Shown here piece after piece: positions 1 to 17,781 of a stretch of 20,000 nt of DNA (positions within the stretch are counted from its first letter, which is position 1; each line of letters opens with the position of its first letter). Both the position numbers and the translations under genes were made by a program. The notes below the pieces were generated by a model. It worked only from the letters and a program-made list of their open reading frames with translations. It made no database searches and was not told where the DNA came from. Origin of the DNA: Glandiceps talaboti (Eukaryota > Hemichordata > Enteropneusta > Spengelidae); NCBI RefSeq assembly GCF_964340395.1, contig NC_135551.1:25368503-25388502 (forward strand), read 5' to 3'.

Positions 1-227
1 GAATCAAGATGCATCGGCGCCTGGAGTTGTTTTCCCGCAACCTTCAAAAGTTTGGTTAAACCCGAGGTCTGAACTTATGACCCGCCATGATATATATTAC
101 AATGTAAACAACCTTGTAAACTGTTTTTCAAAAGATTTGTTTTTCATTAAAAGACAAAATGATAAATTACGAAGTGGAATAGTGTTTGTAAGCTTACATG
201 CTAGAAGGTCTGATTATTGGTTGCTAA

Positions 228-355
<128 letters not shown>

Positions 356-826
356 AACAGCCGAAAAGATATAGCCAGTGTACACATTTTCATCACATCG
401 ACATTTTCAACATGGAAAACAACAATCTAAGATACCGTGTCCCTGCGATTGCATCATCATTATCGCCAGGTCGCTGAAAACGTTTGTGATAGCGCAAAAC
501 CTGCTTGTATCATGTATGGAAAGATAGCACGAACACTTATTATGCAACCACAGCTCTCAAAGTGTGCATGAATACAAGCACAATTATAGCTACAGCATGG
601 ACCCTGGACGGCATATAGCCAAAGTAGACACATTTGTTTGCAGGGTACGGTTAGGGTTAGGGGTCATGTGATCATGTTAGAGATAGACCTTGAAACAACG
701 AAACTTAGCAGAGCAAGAATAATTACAGTTATTAACATACTATAAATTTATGAAAATTATAATACATATATACATTTAGTAATCTACATTGAGTGTGCAA
801 TCGTGAACCCTCATAACCCCACCCCC

Positions 827-829
827 ACA

Positions 830-886
<57 letters not shown>
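827..886. repeat. (AC)n microsatellite
   Basis: C-rich lead-in followed by about 26 AC units, in the presumed first intron of the divergent paralogue. Confidence 0.95.
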
Positions 887-889
<3 letters not shown>

Positions 890-1286
890 TGTTGACGACC
901 GTATTATTAGTAGCACCGATAACTGAAAACTCGCTTCACATTCAGCATGTATTGATTCCTATTTTAGAACACAGTGTATAGTATTCCAGGCTTCAATGCA
1001 TTGAATTGTACACTTGAACAATGATAAATCAAAAGCCGACCCTAAGCAGTATACTGTACACTTGGGGTGTCACCTTGACCCCTTGACCACCTCCCACCTT
1101 CTTATAACTTATTCTGGAGTCTTGACCCCTTTTTACCAGAATCATCTGTCAGTTTTTTGCCAGTCTTCTAATGAAGTTTAACAAGTTGTGAATTGCCTGA
1201 AATCAACGAAATCACGAAAAGAGACTCCATATGATTACCATGGGAATCATTATGACATCCACTTACACCCCGGGCATGGCACTTAC

Positions 1287-1422
1287 CCTCAGCTGACATC
1301 TTGCCACAGAACTCCGAATACATAGTGGCTGCATACTCATGATGTGGTATTTTGAACCAGTCAGGTGTCTTCAGATTTTCAGGTTTTGGGTAGCTGCCTA
1401 TAACCGTTGTCAATAGCGGCAT
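1287..1422 (-). CDS. first coding exon of a divergent MetE-like paralogue (partial; rest left of window)
   Basis: On the minus strand the ATG at 1422 (A at -3) begins MPLLTTVIGSYPKP, followed by PDWF, for 45 codons. It ends in phase 1 at a consensus donor GTAAGT (1286-1281). The family motif IGSYPKP, the length and the phase match the plus-strand exons at 3172 and 4838, and it is closer to the 3172 exon (shared H-x-E-Y and FC-x-K segments). An upstream in-frame ATG at 1443 would add seven residues; I prefer 1422 because all three copies start MPL. No second exon is visible between 1280 and 1, so its first intron exceeds 1.28 kb and the rest lies outside. Head-to-head placement with the 3172 exon suggests an inverted duplication, perhaps sharing promoter sequence. 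Confidence 0.75.
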
Positions 1423-1685
1423 AGTGGTTATGATTTGTATCACTTCAAGAACAGAACTATACGTTTATTTGGCTCAACGTCGTCTGTCCGCAGTTTTCAA
1501 ACAACTGTGTGTTTCAAATCTGATAACGTGTCTGTCACGAGGTATTAAACTGGTATTATATCAACAATCTCATCATCAGAAAGATTAACAGTATAGTATT
1601 ACCGTAGATTTTATTTGACATGTAAAAATGAGTTATCTAGGGTTAACTTGTAGAATAAATAAAACAATGTATGTATGTATATATA

Positions 1686-2261
1686 CACTACCGACAGAAA
1701 GTATTGTCGCACCGTGTCGACATCGTAATAGATATGACACCTACTAAGGTCATCCAATGTAAATAAATACTTTACATGTAAATTTTAGGGGCCGGTCTTT
1801 TGAAAAGTGCGCCGAAACGTAGTATATCTGCTAGACCTCGAATGTTCTTCCGATAGAATACGACACACGCCCGAACATCGCTATCGAGGATGGAACATCC
1901 AAGTTCGCTTATAGTATTGAAAGAAAGACCGAAGGTCTAGCAGCAAGACTAGCCGAAACGCTGAAATAAGCCTGTCAATCAAGTATTTAAATGAGCAATT
2001 ATCAGGCGATAATGTATGCAAATGATACGCAAATGAGAGGAACGTCATATACCTTAACAATGGAACGTTACCTGCATTCGAAATGACGCTCAAATAGTAT
2101 CGAAGGATACAATTTTGTCAAAAGAAAAATGATACAAATTGGGTTAAAGGTGTCAAACTTTATTCAAAATGCATTCATTCCGTGTTTATACATCAGTGAA
2201 CATGTTTACCCAAGTATATTACGTTGTCGACACGGTGCGACAATACTTTCTGTCCGTATAT
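1686..2261. mobile_element. Tc1/mariner-like miniature inverted-repeat element (MITE)
   Basis: Inverted arms at 1693-1730 and 2217-2254 are 38 bases each with one mismatch; the outer part reads GACAGAAAGTATTGTCGCAC. TA-rich flanks on both sides fit a TA target site, but the exact ends are blurred by the local TA repeat. The CAGAAAGTATT outer end resembles Tc1/mariner ends. No transposase is encoded; the minus-strand reading frame at 1881-2093 shows no DDE/D motif. A second, shorter inverted pair of 11 bases (1828-1838 and 1933-1943) lies inside. Confidence 0.75.
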
Positions 2262-3171
2262 ATATTATTTGTTGCCCAATGTAAAAAAATAACTGAGTGT
2301 GAATTTATAATAACATATGTCTCGGACCGGACTGTCCATATACCCTACACAAAATGTTGGTGTGATCGCCTCCGAAGAGAAATTGGCCCGGTCAATACTG
2401 TCAAGTTTAAACGCGTACGTATTTGAACTGGTGAGTGCTACCACAATAACATAACAACATTATACACTTGGCCCAATCTGTAGAAAATTATGGTCTGAGA
2501 TATAGACAGGAGATTGCAACCAGCTTGACCCTTGTTAGTCTAATTCATATACAACGCGTTACGACTACTACGATCATCACATGATGGAATGACCGCCAAC
2601 AAGGTAGTAATCGTATCGAGTCGTACAGGACCTAGAATACCGATCGTTGATAAGGTTGGCCCAGTTTTCTGTTTTTTGTTTAAATAGATCAATATTTTTA
2701 TATTCAGTCATTTCAACGATATTGTTCACTTATGCAAATTACAATGTATTCTGGTTTACATTGGATCAGTTGTGTACAGTGAATGCGGGCGAATGGCTGA
2801 TCACATGCACAGTCAGTGTGTTAACCTGCTCCTCGTGAACTAACCTACTGAGGTGATCAGATTAGCATATTCAAATATCAATGGCTAACAGCTCTCCTGA
2901 ATGGTACCAGTGCGGCGGTGCTACTGATCTCGAGCTAGCCAGTCAGTAGGCGTTCTAGAAGAACGAGAAAGGGAGACGATCCAACCTTGACCGTGTCGGA
3001 GTGGCTATTACACTGTGCCTTGACAAATATCAAACAGACATCTTGTGCAACAACGTTTTACTTCGATATTAAGTACAAGTCATACACAAAGCCGAATTGT
3101 ATTTTTCGACCCGGAAGAACTAGACGTCAACGTACCTTGATTTCGCGACCCCGAAATACGACCTTGAAATC
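2262..3171. promoter_or_regulatory. 5' flank of the exon at 3172; candidate promoter region
   Basis: No recognisable coding exon, TATA box or repeat of note. Together with 1423-1685 it forms the space between two divergent first exons, so it probably contains promoter sequence for the plus-strand exon. This is positional inference only. Confidence 0.3.
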
Positions 3172-3310
3172 ATGCCACTTTCGACGACAGTAATCGGCAG
3201 CTATCCAAAGCCAAAAGATCTGGAGATGCCAGATTGGTTTAGGATAGGTCACGAGGAATATGAACCTACCAAGTACGCCAAATTCTGTGACAAGTTTGCA
3301 TCGTCATCAG
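3172..3310 (+). CDS. second MetE-like first coding exon (alternative first exon or orphan duplicate)
   Basis: The ATG (A at -3) opens 46 codons starting MPLSTTVIGSYPKP and including PDWF. It ends in phase 1 at a donor reading GTATGA. This matches the exon at 4838-4967 in position, start, motif and phase, so splicing to 6655 would keep the frame and give a 352-residue protein. Compared with that exon, most differences in the first 14 codons are synonymous (CCA/CCT, CTT/CTA, ACG/ACC, ACA/ACT, ATC/ATT, GGC/GGA, AAG/AAA), which points to long selection on the protein. Beyond PDWF the two diverge, and this one is three codons longer. I found no further MetE-like exon between 3311 and 4837. It is therefore either an alternative promoter/first exon of the gene downstream or the remnant of a tandem paralogue. 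Confidence 0.75.
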
Positions 3311-3389
3311 GTATGAATTTTGATGATATATTATAGTATTTCCCTCCCTCTGAATGTCTCTATATCTTTTGTTGTTGGCAGTAACACTG

Positions 3390-3430
3390 ATGAATGAATG
3401 AATGAATAAATAAATAAATAAATGAATGAA
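3390..3430. repeat. (GAAT)n(AAAT)n tetranucleotide tail
   Basis: About ten tetranucleotide units, GAAT then AAAT then GAAT. On the minus strand this directly follows the AATAAA of the degraded retrotransposon, so it is best read as that element's 3' tail. Confidence 0.85.
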
Positions 3431-3755
3431 TCTTTATTTCACTAAAGTTAAACAATAACAAAAGAAAAGACAAAAGTGTGAATGCAAAAAAATGCTAACA
3501 AAATATATTAACTCTGGTGGGGACCATGGAAATAGGTAAGCATACCTAGTCGTGTCCATGATCCAACCTACTACTTAAATTATAATACTTGATACGAGAA
3601 ATAGTGAAATACAATGTAACTACTAAAAACTACTATTTACAAGAAATGTGAAAGTGAATACAAAGTGACTAGGGGGCTAATTGGAAAATGCGGATAAGTC
3701 TAAGTACAAAGGAAGGTTTGGCAAATAACAAAAAAATTCCACAAAAACACACACA

Positions 3756-3802
<47 letters not shown>

Positions 3803-4040
3803 CATTACTCCGTGAAAAGATGTATTTTTAGCTGTTTTTTTTTTTAATTTGGTGTCTATTAGAAATAAGTTATATTGTTGTTGGGAGTGAATTCCAGTGC
3901 TGAGTACAAGCATATTTGAAGTTGTGTTGGCTGGCCAGTGGCCGTGAGCTTTACCTTAGGGACTGGCAGGTTTCCACTGAGACATGAACGAGTTAGGTAA
4001 TTGTGAGGCACGGGTTGGGGTATATGATAGTGACGGGGTT
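3390..4040 (-). mobile_element. 5'-truncated, decayed non-LTR retrotransposon (3' end of ORF2 plus 3'UTR)
   Basis: Read on the minus strand, 4000-3974 gives YLTRSC followed by SGNLPVPK, and after a frameshift 3896-3870 gives WNSLPTTI then a stop. The order TRS / VPK / WNSLP is the familiar C-terminal end of LINE reverse-transcriptase ORFs. Downstream on the same strand are an AATAAA (3438-3433) and a tetranucleotide tail of TTCA and TTTA units (3430-3390), a typical LINE 3' terminus. An (AC)n tract has expanded inside (3747-3799). Frameshifts and stops make it inactive. The clade (CR1/L2-like) is a guess, and the upper boundary is uncertain. Confidence 0.65.
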
Positions 4041-4837
4041 TAAATTATAACAGATACACTCTAGCAAAAAACAGCTTCGTTTCTCAGTTATATATTGCAG
4101 TGGACAACCATACATCGACGTTCAGTGATTCTTATCCATTTTTCCTTCAAAATTTCGTCTGCCACAGAAATGTGACTTTCATCATTCGTAAAAGATGTCG
4201 ATCTACGACTTGACGCACTTACACATTTAAGCTTTACGGGCTTTGTTGAAAGAAATGTCGGCATAGAAAGTGAAAATATTAGTCACTGTTTATTTTAAAA
4301 AGCCGGTCTTGTAACCGACCTGTTACTATGAGAAAGGTCAGGACAAAGGAAACGCTAAAACTGAGTCGGTCGTGTTAATGGATCATGATCCGGATCGTCA
4401 CGGTGTAATTCGCAGATAAACTCGCTGATACTCAGTGCACTGGGAAGGTGTAATTCTTTGTCCAACGCACAGTACGTATAGTACTTACTACTAGCTATAT
4501 ATATCTAGAAAATATCTCAAAACGGCCATTATGCTTTATATATTGCACCTACTATCCAGACAGTGGTCAATGTACCCTCTGTTCACAACCATTGTACTAC
4601 ACTTCACGTGATGTCGGTGTCATATGTAAAGGAAAGTATTGACTCGGCGATTACAATATACGCCACGGAGCTTAGTTCATTATCAACAACAGGCGGCGAG
4701 ATAGTCATTGTTCGCTGGATGGACAGTAGGAGAGCGCATTTTGTAATCTGCGCAGCCTGTGACACACTTTATAGATCTACGCCTTCAACCGTGGACGGTT
4801 GAAAACTCTCCCGGTTTATTCAAGTCCAGATCTAGAC
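4041..4837. promoter_or_regulatory. 5' flank of the MetE-like gene; candidate promoter
   Basis: No repeat and no recognisable protein. The open frame at 4563-4802 resembles no family I know. The region precedes the ATG at 4838 and must carry that first exon's 5'UTR and promoter, if transcription starts here and not upstream of 3172. Confidence 0.3.
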
Positions 4838-10381
<5,544 letters not shown>

Positions 10382-10903
10382 AAATATTTGGCATTACGTT
10401 ATCACTACATCACTCTTGTCAACAATCGATTTTTATCGGCTACATGTGTAAAATGGATACATGCACAGACAATGTCCATGATGTGGGCAAACAGTACGAC
10501 TGTCACATTTTTAGGCGCTGCTTTCAAAGAGAATGAAATTATTGTATGTTTTATTTATTTTTCTTGTGAATCTGATGTATTCATTGTTCTCCACTGAATC
10601 AACCACGCTGGTGCATGTGGAAGGAAACCCCTACTGAAATAACAAGGCACGAAAACAATTCCATAGTCATTAATTGTGCCCATTTTGTAGAAAACATTAT
10701 GTTTCATGGAATATAGAGTACATATGAAGAGTAAAATATATTTGCAGTTCCATTTTGATTAATATAATAATCTTTTATGAGTGTAGCATTTTTTTGTAAA
10801 TTGTATTGTTGACAGTGATGTATTTCAAACTGTTGAGATCATGAACATTATTCTGACCACAAAGTCTCGTAGCCTAGGCCTTATATGTATATGTATTTGT
10901 GTA

Positions 10904-11032
<129 letters not shown>

Positions 11033-11040
11033 TTGTAGTT

Positions 11041-11089
11041 AATAAAAACTACAACTCAAATGTAGAAAAACTAGACTAAGTCCAATAAA
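11041..11089 (+). terminator. candidate polyadenylation signals (AATAAA x2)
   Basis: AATAAA at 11041-11046 and 11084-11089 are the first canonical hexamers after the stop codon at 10379-10381. Use would imply a 3'UTR of about 660-700 bases containing the (AC)(AT) tract, so a nearer variant signal is equally possible. Confidence 0.25.
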
Positions 11090-12369
11090 ATAATTAAAAT
11101 TAGTAATTTATGTCGGCATCAAAAATGGCCATCGAGCATCGGGAGACCCTGAATTTTACAGCCTGACGTACAATTTTACAGAGAACTAGGGAGTCGAGTC
11201 GTGACGTATCACACTGCACTATTGGGGTAACTGAGCGACAACTTCTGATGCACATTGACGGTGAAACAGAGCGACATTTGTTTGCCAATTTGGGGACTTT
11301 TTGTCACGTGATAAAACTTTAGTACAAATGCATACTTTAAAACTTGACTGGCTATTTAACTTATTTTTTTGCAATATGTTCTCAATGAAAATTAGTCCGT
11401 TTGTGTTACATGTCGCCACTTTCATACGAAAATAACGTAGGGATCTTAGAATGGTGATTCTTAAGACCTTGTCTTGTTAGACAAAGCGTTATTAACATAA
11501 TTTATCAAGATTATAGTATTCCGTGTAAAGAACTATGAGTGTAGCTATGGAAACGTTCATCTGCAAGCACATGCTGATTTAGTTTGTGTTTCTATTTTCT
11601 TAGCGACTGTGATAAATGTTACAGTCATATTTCTGCAAGTTTTGATTATCTCGTTCAAAACTTACTCTTACAAGTGAAAATACTATAAAACAATGATTTT
11701 TATATAAGGTTTTTGAATTGTTGCATTTTTATCGGCAAAATATCAAAAAGTGTAAGAAATGAAACTCCAAAATAGACCAGGTGTTCACGGAGCAATGATT
11801 ATATATAAAACTATCCATTAAATTATGGGATATAATGATCGATTATTGATAAAATTAACGATCGATGAAGAGGGATTAGTACTGCACTGAAAGGGAGAGT
11901 TAATTATTTCCCTCTGATTATCATTTACAATCACAATTCAGTAGAAATCGTGTATTGAAAATTGTTAAGATTTTATGACTAAATAATAGAGTAGTAGTTC
12001 TCTGAACATTTACGAGGCTACTTTAATTTTACTAATACACAGTGTATTTTAGACACAAGATTTAGCACGATACGGGTATTTTACAAAGTTATTTATATTC
12101 AAGAAGGAGACATTGACGTCGACCATAAGGCATATATGCATGCAAAGTATTATTGTTAATGTTGTTGTGTCAGCATCTACAAATATCAAACACACACACA
12201 CACCCCCCACACACACGCATATACACTTATTTCAAGTTTTGTAACAATTTGATGAAAGCGCCTTATGTTTTTATTTTTGTCGTTTGTATAGTTTCTTGTT
12301 GTGGAGATTAAAAAAATATGCACATTTTACCACATGACACATTTTATTGTAGAGTAACTCGTACTGCTG

Positions 12370-12983
12370 TATGTATGTATGTATGTATGTATGTATGTAT
12401 GTATGTATGTATGTATGTATGTATGTATGTATGTATGTATGTATGTATGTATGTATGTATGTATGTATGTAGGTAGGTAGGTAGGTAGGTAGGTAGATGT
12501 GCGTGCGTGCGTGTGTATGTATGTATGTATGTATGTATGTATGTATGTATGTATGTATGTATGTATGTATGTATGTATGTATGTATGTATGTATGTATGT
12601 ATGTATGTATGTAGGTAGGTAGGCTGGTAGGTAGGTAGATGTGCGTGCGTGCGTGTGTATGTATGTATGTATGTATGTATGTATGTATGTATGTATGTAT
12701 GTATGTAGGTAGGTAGGTAGGTAGGTAGGCTGGTAGGTAGGTAGGTAGATGTGCGTGCGTGCGTGTGTATGTATGTATGTATGTATGTATGTATGTATGT
12801 ATGTATGTATGTATGTATGTATGTATGTATGTATGTATGTATGTAGGTAGGTAGGTAGGCTGGTAGGTAGGTAGGTAGATGTGCGTGCGTGCGTGTGTAT
12901 GTATGTATGTATGTATGTATGTATGTATGTATGTATGTATGTATGTATGTATGTATGTATGTATGTATGTATGTATGTATGTA
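12370..12983. repeat. higher-order (GTAT)n array with four variant blocks
   Basis: A 614-bp tetranucleotide array. Runs of GTAT are broken by four similar blocks of GTAG units, then GATGTGCGTGCGTGCGTGTG (the GAT sits at about 12496, 12638, 12748 and 12878; spacings 142, 110 and 130). Blocks 2-4 share a GGCTG variant that block 1 lacks. All three minus-strand frames are open for over 230 codons only because a 4-bp unit cycles through frames without a stop. Confidence 0.95.
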
Positions 12984-13290
12984 GTAAAAAACTGCCAAAC
13001 CGATTGCCTTGGTATTTGGTGGGGACATGACTTAGTGTGCGTAGATGAAAAATGTTCAAATGAAAATGATCGCATCAGAGATGTGCATTTTGTTGGGTCA
13101 AAATATGTGATGTTTGGTCAAAAACTGCTGGGTAGATTGGTCTTACAGTTGGTGGGAATGTTCTTAGAGTATGTAGATTAAGACGCGATGATCACGTCAG
13201 TAATACGAGTCTAAAAATGTGTGTTATTGATCCAAAATCTTTAATTCCAAAACTGCTGAGCAGATTGGGTTGTAATGTATACGTAATGTG
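12984..13290. repeat. degenerate ~130-bp tandem repeat, about 2.3 copies
   Basis: AAACTGC followed by a GATTG some ten bases on recurs with its ACTG at 12991, 13124 and 13252 (spacings 133 and 128). The first two copies also share a TTGGTGGG segment downstream. The array abuts the (GTAT)n block with no gap. Confidence 0.6.
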
Positions 13291-13668
13291 ATTACTATTC
13301 GACCTTTGAATACATGTTCTTCTACCTGTCCTATATTAGTATGTCCTCGAGTTTGACCAAGTATTGCGCCCTCGGCGGGAAGTGGACAACCCACAATGCT
13401 CGACAAATACTAATATGTGACTCTAGAAATCGTCGCAGACTCAGCAAACAAGACCTTTGGCTCCCAGGCATTGGTTACGTTGTCGTTACGTACACGTTTT
13501 ACAACTCTAAGGTTAGTCTCAATTCAGCCTTTTCTTTCTTCTTATTGTACATGACATTTGACTTACATTATATATCCGGACCATATTTCAGTTAACAAAG
13601 GAAATACTCAAGTTGAACTCAGTTGAAATCATCAGTACTACTAGTATCATTTGTTGTACCTATATGCA

Positions 13669-13794
13669 TAGTCTCGCTGCCAGACTCGAGACTATCGTCC
13701 CATCGTCCCGTCGGGACTGGTCCCTCTCCGCTCGCGGCTGCGCCGCTCGGTAAACAGATTAGGGACGATAGTCTCGAGTCTGGCAGCGAGACTA
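13669..13794. mobile_element. 126-bp MITE with perfect 33-bp inverted arms
   Basis: Arms 13669-13701 and 13762-13794 are exact reverse complements, beginning TAGTCTCGCTGCCAGAC. The outermost TA may be a target duplication, leaving 31-bp arms. The 60-base centre is GC-rich (CCGCTCGCGGCTGCGCC), unlike the AT-rich surroundings. No protein is encoded. Perfect arms suggest recent activity. Confidence 0.75.
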
Positions 13795-15356
13795 CTATAT
13801 ACACTGTATGTACACTTTCTTAATTATGAATACTGTCTTATCGAAACTAGTCTTTGTTGGCATATTAGAACCATGTCTGTATGTATGATAAATAACTTGG
13901 AGTTTTGTTAATTCGCTGCAACCCAAAAGTTTATCTCTAGATTTTATGTCAAAGTTTAGTGGACAGTGGATAAGTAACCATTTTGTGTTCTGTAACTAAT
14001 GCATGGAAACGAATTCTTAATAGAGTAATAATTTTGTCGAACTGCTGTTGCATCAATTATTGATAAAATTCCTTGACTGCAAACCAGATTTTACATAGAG
14101 ACAGGTGGTAGAATACTTTCAACAGACACTTCAATATATGATAGACATACGCATTATTGTAAAACTAACCTACATATTGAAGACTGGTGGTTTAAATTGT
14201 CTAGGAAGAAGTGATTAACTCGGTTTTGACTGTAATTGCTAAAGGGAAATTCCGACTGACATAGGTCAAACTGTCTTGAAAAGGAAGGCGGAAGGTCAGA
14301 ATAAAAAACACAGTCTCTTTCCTGTGTGCACAGTTTATGTTTTGCTTGAAATCGGGCTAATGCCTTATCGTTGTTTTGCGGTGACTCAGATCACCATGTA
14401 ACAAACCGAGGCTGTGACTAGACCTTTAGGCGAGACCCATTGTTTACTACATTAATGAGGTACCTAAAATGGGTATCTGCGACTTGGATGTGCGACTCGT
14501 ACAAACTCAAAAATGACATCTGCGACATGGTCGTACGACCAGTCGTGCTACCTGTCTGCGCTTGGTCGCACAACGTCACTGCGATCGTCGTTCTTCCTAT
14601 GTATGTAGTGTGTATGGCTTGTGCCACCACCCGAGATATTTCTCGTGGCTGAACATTTTTCAACAAATAAATCACACCGAACACCTTAAATGCTTCCATT
14701 CTACCTTAAAACACCAAATGAAAACCGATTATTTCGTTTCTTGTGCAGTGCACGAACAATAAAAAAATTCACCGTAGAGCGTAGCGGCAGCCATTGTGGT
14801 GGTGGTGGTGGTGGTGGTGGTGGTGGTGGGGGGGGGGTGCGTGCATGTACTGTGTCACGTGTGTACAGCTACAGGATTCAACATGTACTTGGTAATTTGA
14901 CATTTATAGTTAGTTTCTGCACTTGCAGCACAACATATATTTTTTCTTACTTTTGGCAGGCACTGACACATTTTTTTCTCTCGAAAATCCTCCAGCCCCC
15001 CCCCCCCAGAAATCAAATGGTGTATTCCTTACTAGAAAGCCGTAAAAATGACTTCGCGTCGTGCCAAGCAGAAATGTACTAGTATCCTTGACCCGTGGCA
15101 TTTACAATGTAACCCCAGACTACTTGTGATCTGTGATAAAATCCACAACCTTTAGCTGTCAAAATATGTAGTGTTTGACTTGTGCAGGGTTAATAACTCT
15201 CGTATGGTTTCGAACTCAAGTGTGTACAGCGGTGAAATTTAAATAATATAATTTTATGTATTTTCCAGTTTTTGTTTAAAAAATACCGTTTAGTGATGAA
15301 TAGTTAGTTTCGATGAATTGGAATGACTGGTTCCCTCTATCTCCCTCTGACTTTTA
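13795..15356. other. intergenic stretch without a recognised gene
   Basis: Overlapping short frames at 14418-14762 on both strands show no family. A 14-bp palindrome, TGGTCGTACGACCA, lies at 14528-14541. A (GGT)n-G run (14798-14837) and a C run (about 14996-15008) are the only repeats. Confidence 0.5.
14798..14837. repeat. (GGT)n followed by a G run
   Basis: About ten GGT units then a G tract of about nine. G-rich on the plus strand, so quadruplex formation is possible. Confidence 0.9.
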
Positions 15357-16033
<677 letters not shown>

Positions 16034-16037
16034 ACAG

Positions 16038-16071
16038 ATTGTACGTTACAATCAGTTTACATATTTCCATA
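16038..16071 (+). promoter_or_regulatory. 5'UTR exon segment of the Neuralized-like gene, with splice acceptor at 16036-16037
   Basis: The (CT)n tract ending at 16030 runs into GTGACAG, a polypyrimidine tract plus AG, 34 bases before the start codon. This is a textbook 3' splice site, so an untranslated first exon may lie upstream. Alternatively transcription starts within or just after the CT tract. No TATA box stands out. Confidence 0.4.
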
Positions 16072-17309
16072 ATGGGAAACGCAAAGTCAAAGAAATGCAT
16101 TTGCGAGGAACAGATGATACCAGGTAGGGACACATTTTCAACAACAGATGTTGTAATAACATCTAATAGTTTAATAATTTATTTTGAAAACCATATCAAC
16201 ATTTCATATAGCAGAATTCATCTATTTAATGCTCAGTAAACGATTCACATAAAGTATGGATACTATGTATGTATGTATGTATGTATGTATGTATGTATGT
16301 ATGTATGTATGTATGTATGTATGTATGTATGTATGTATGTATGTATGTATGTATGTATGTATGTATGTATGTGGTTGACAGGGGGTTATAAAATTGTGAG
16401 CAAGGCAGAAGAGGGGTATTCAGATTTCTGATTCCTCCGAGCCCATCTATAGGCCATAAATAATGTTTTGTTCCCTCACTAACAGTTGTATGGATAAATT
16501 CTGCATTTGCATAATTAACGAGTTTGGTAATTAGTTATCATAAGAATTCATACTTCGTATTTGGTGCATGTGTTGATGCTAACAAGGAATAAATGTCGTA
16601 AAGCTCGTTGATGTGGCTTAACATGTTAATGAATTATTTGCATAATTAATGATTTTTGGTTATAAGGCAATAACTAAAGAACACAAGCTTCAAACCTCAG
16701 ATAATGTGGAACATAAATTGTTCATAAAAGAGTGCACATGTCCAATAAAGTTTGGTGTTATAGATTTCAACTGTGATGTGTCATTTGCATAAGTGATTTA
16801 TTTTTATTATGTGGCAAAATCTTAATAATGTAAGCTTCAATGTCACGTAATTTTGTACATACATCGATGGTAACAAAGGGTATGTCTCACAAAAGTTTGT
16901 CATCGTTTTCACTTTAGTGAGTTATTTACATAATTAGTGAAATTGATCCGTTGGATATACCATATATAGGTAGTGCAGGATAATTCATCGTGATAATGAA
17001 TGCAGAAACGGTTTGAGGTTTATCGTTACAGAAGGCATTCTGTTTACATCTGGTTGTAATTTCTTTAGTGTATGATAGATTATTCACATAAAAAATATCA
17101 CACGGCCGACTAATTGAGCTTTGAACGAAACATGGTACATTAACACGTACCTTACTGTGGATACTTTGGTTGATAGAGAATCGTCAGGTTGCAGGTTGGG
17201 GTCGTAATTCTGTCATCAAAAGTCATAACAATGTCAGCGCACAGCGCTTAACACTCACCACTTGCCTTCCATTATTTAGACCCCGTACCTTTGCACGATG
17301 ATGAACCCA

Positions 17310-17371
<62 letters not shown>

Positions 17372-17736
17372 ACACTGTCAGATGAGACAGACTCATCCGA
17401 TGATGACGATACTACCGATGGTTTCAAATCGAAAGCTATTCAGGGAGAGTCTTATTATACATTCCATTCTAAATGTGGTAGTAATATCGAGATAAGTCAA
17501 GCTGGGAGAGTGGCTAAACGAAAAAAGTAAGTTTATGGTAGTACCTGAATGCGTCCTGTAAGGGTAAAAAGGCAAGCCTTTAAATTGTTGTAACTAATTA
17601 TGTATGTAAATGAATCTTTAATGTTCATATTTCATATGTTCATGTTTATCAAAACCAATTCTTAATTTTCTCATAAGGAAGCTAGGCATCTATTTACAAT
17701 ACATTTGACACAACAGTGTTTAATATTCAGACAGAC

Positions 17737-17781
<45 letters not shown>

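Noticed and set aside
649-663. TTAGGG-like telomeric repeat
   Set aside because: Only two units, far too short to indicate an interstitial telomere.
1881-2093. Possible transposase remnant in the MITE
   Set aside because: The 70-codon minus frame lacks any DDE/D or helix-turn-helix signature.
12370-12983. Possible CRISPR-like array because of regularly spaced blocks
   Set aside because: The spacers are themselves (GTAT)n and the context is eukaryotic; this is a higher-order microsatellite.
12271-13075. Minus-strand open frames of 233-262 codons (Tyr-Ile-His-Thr repeats)
   Set aside because: A 4-bp repeat without stops opens all three frames at once. The composition is pure repeat, with no start context or domain.
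14418-14762. Overlapping plus and minus frames of 66-93 codons
   Set aside because: Mutual shadows with no domain, splice context or homology that I can recognise.
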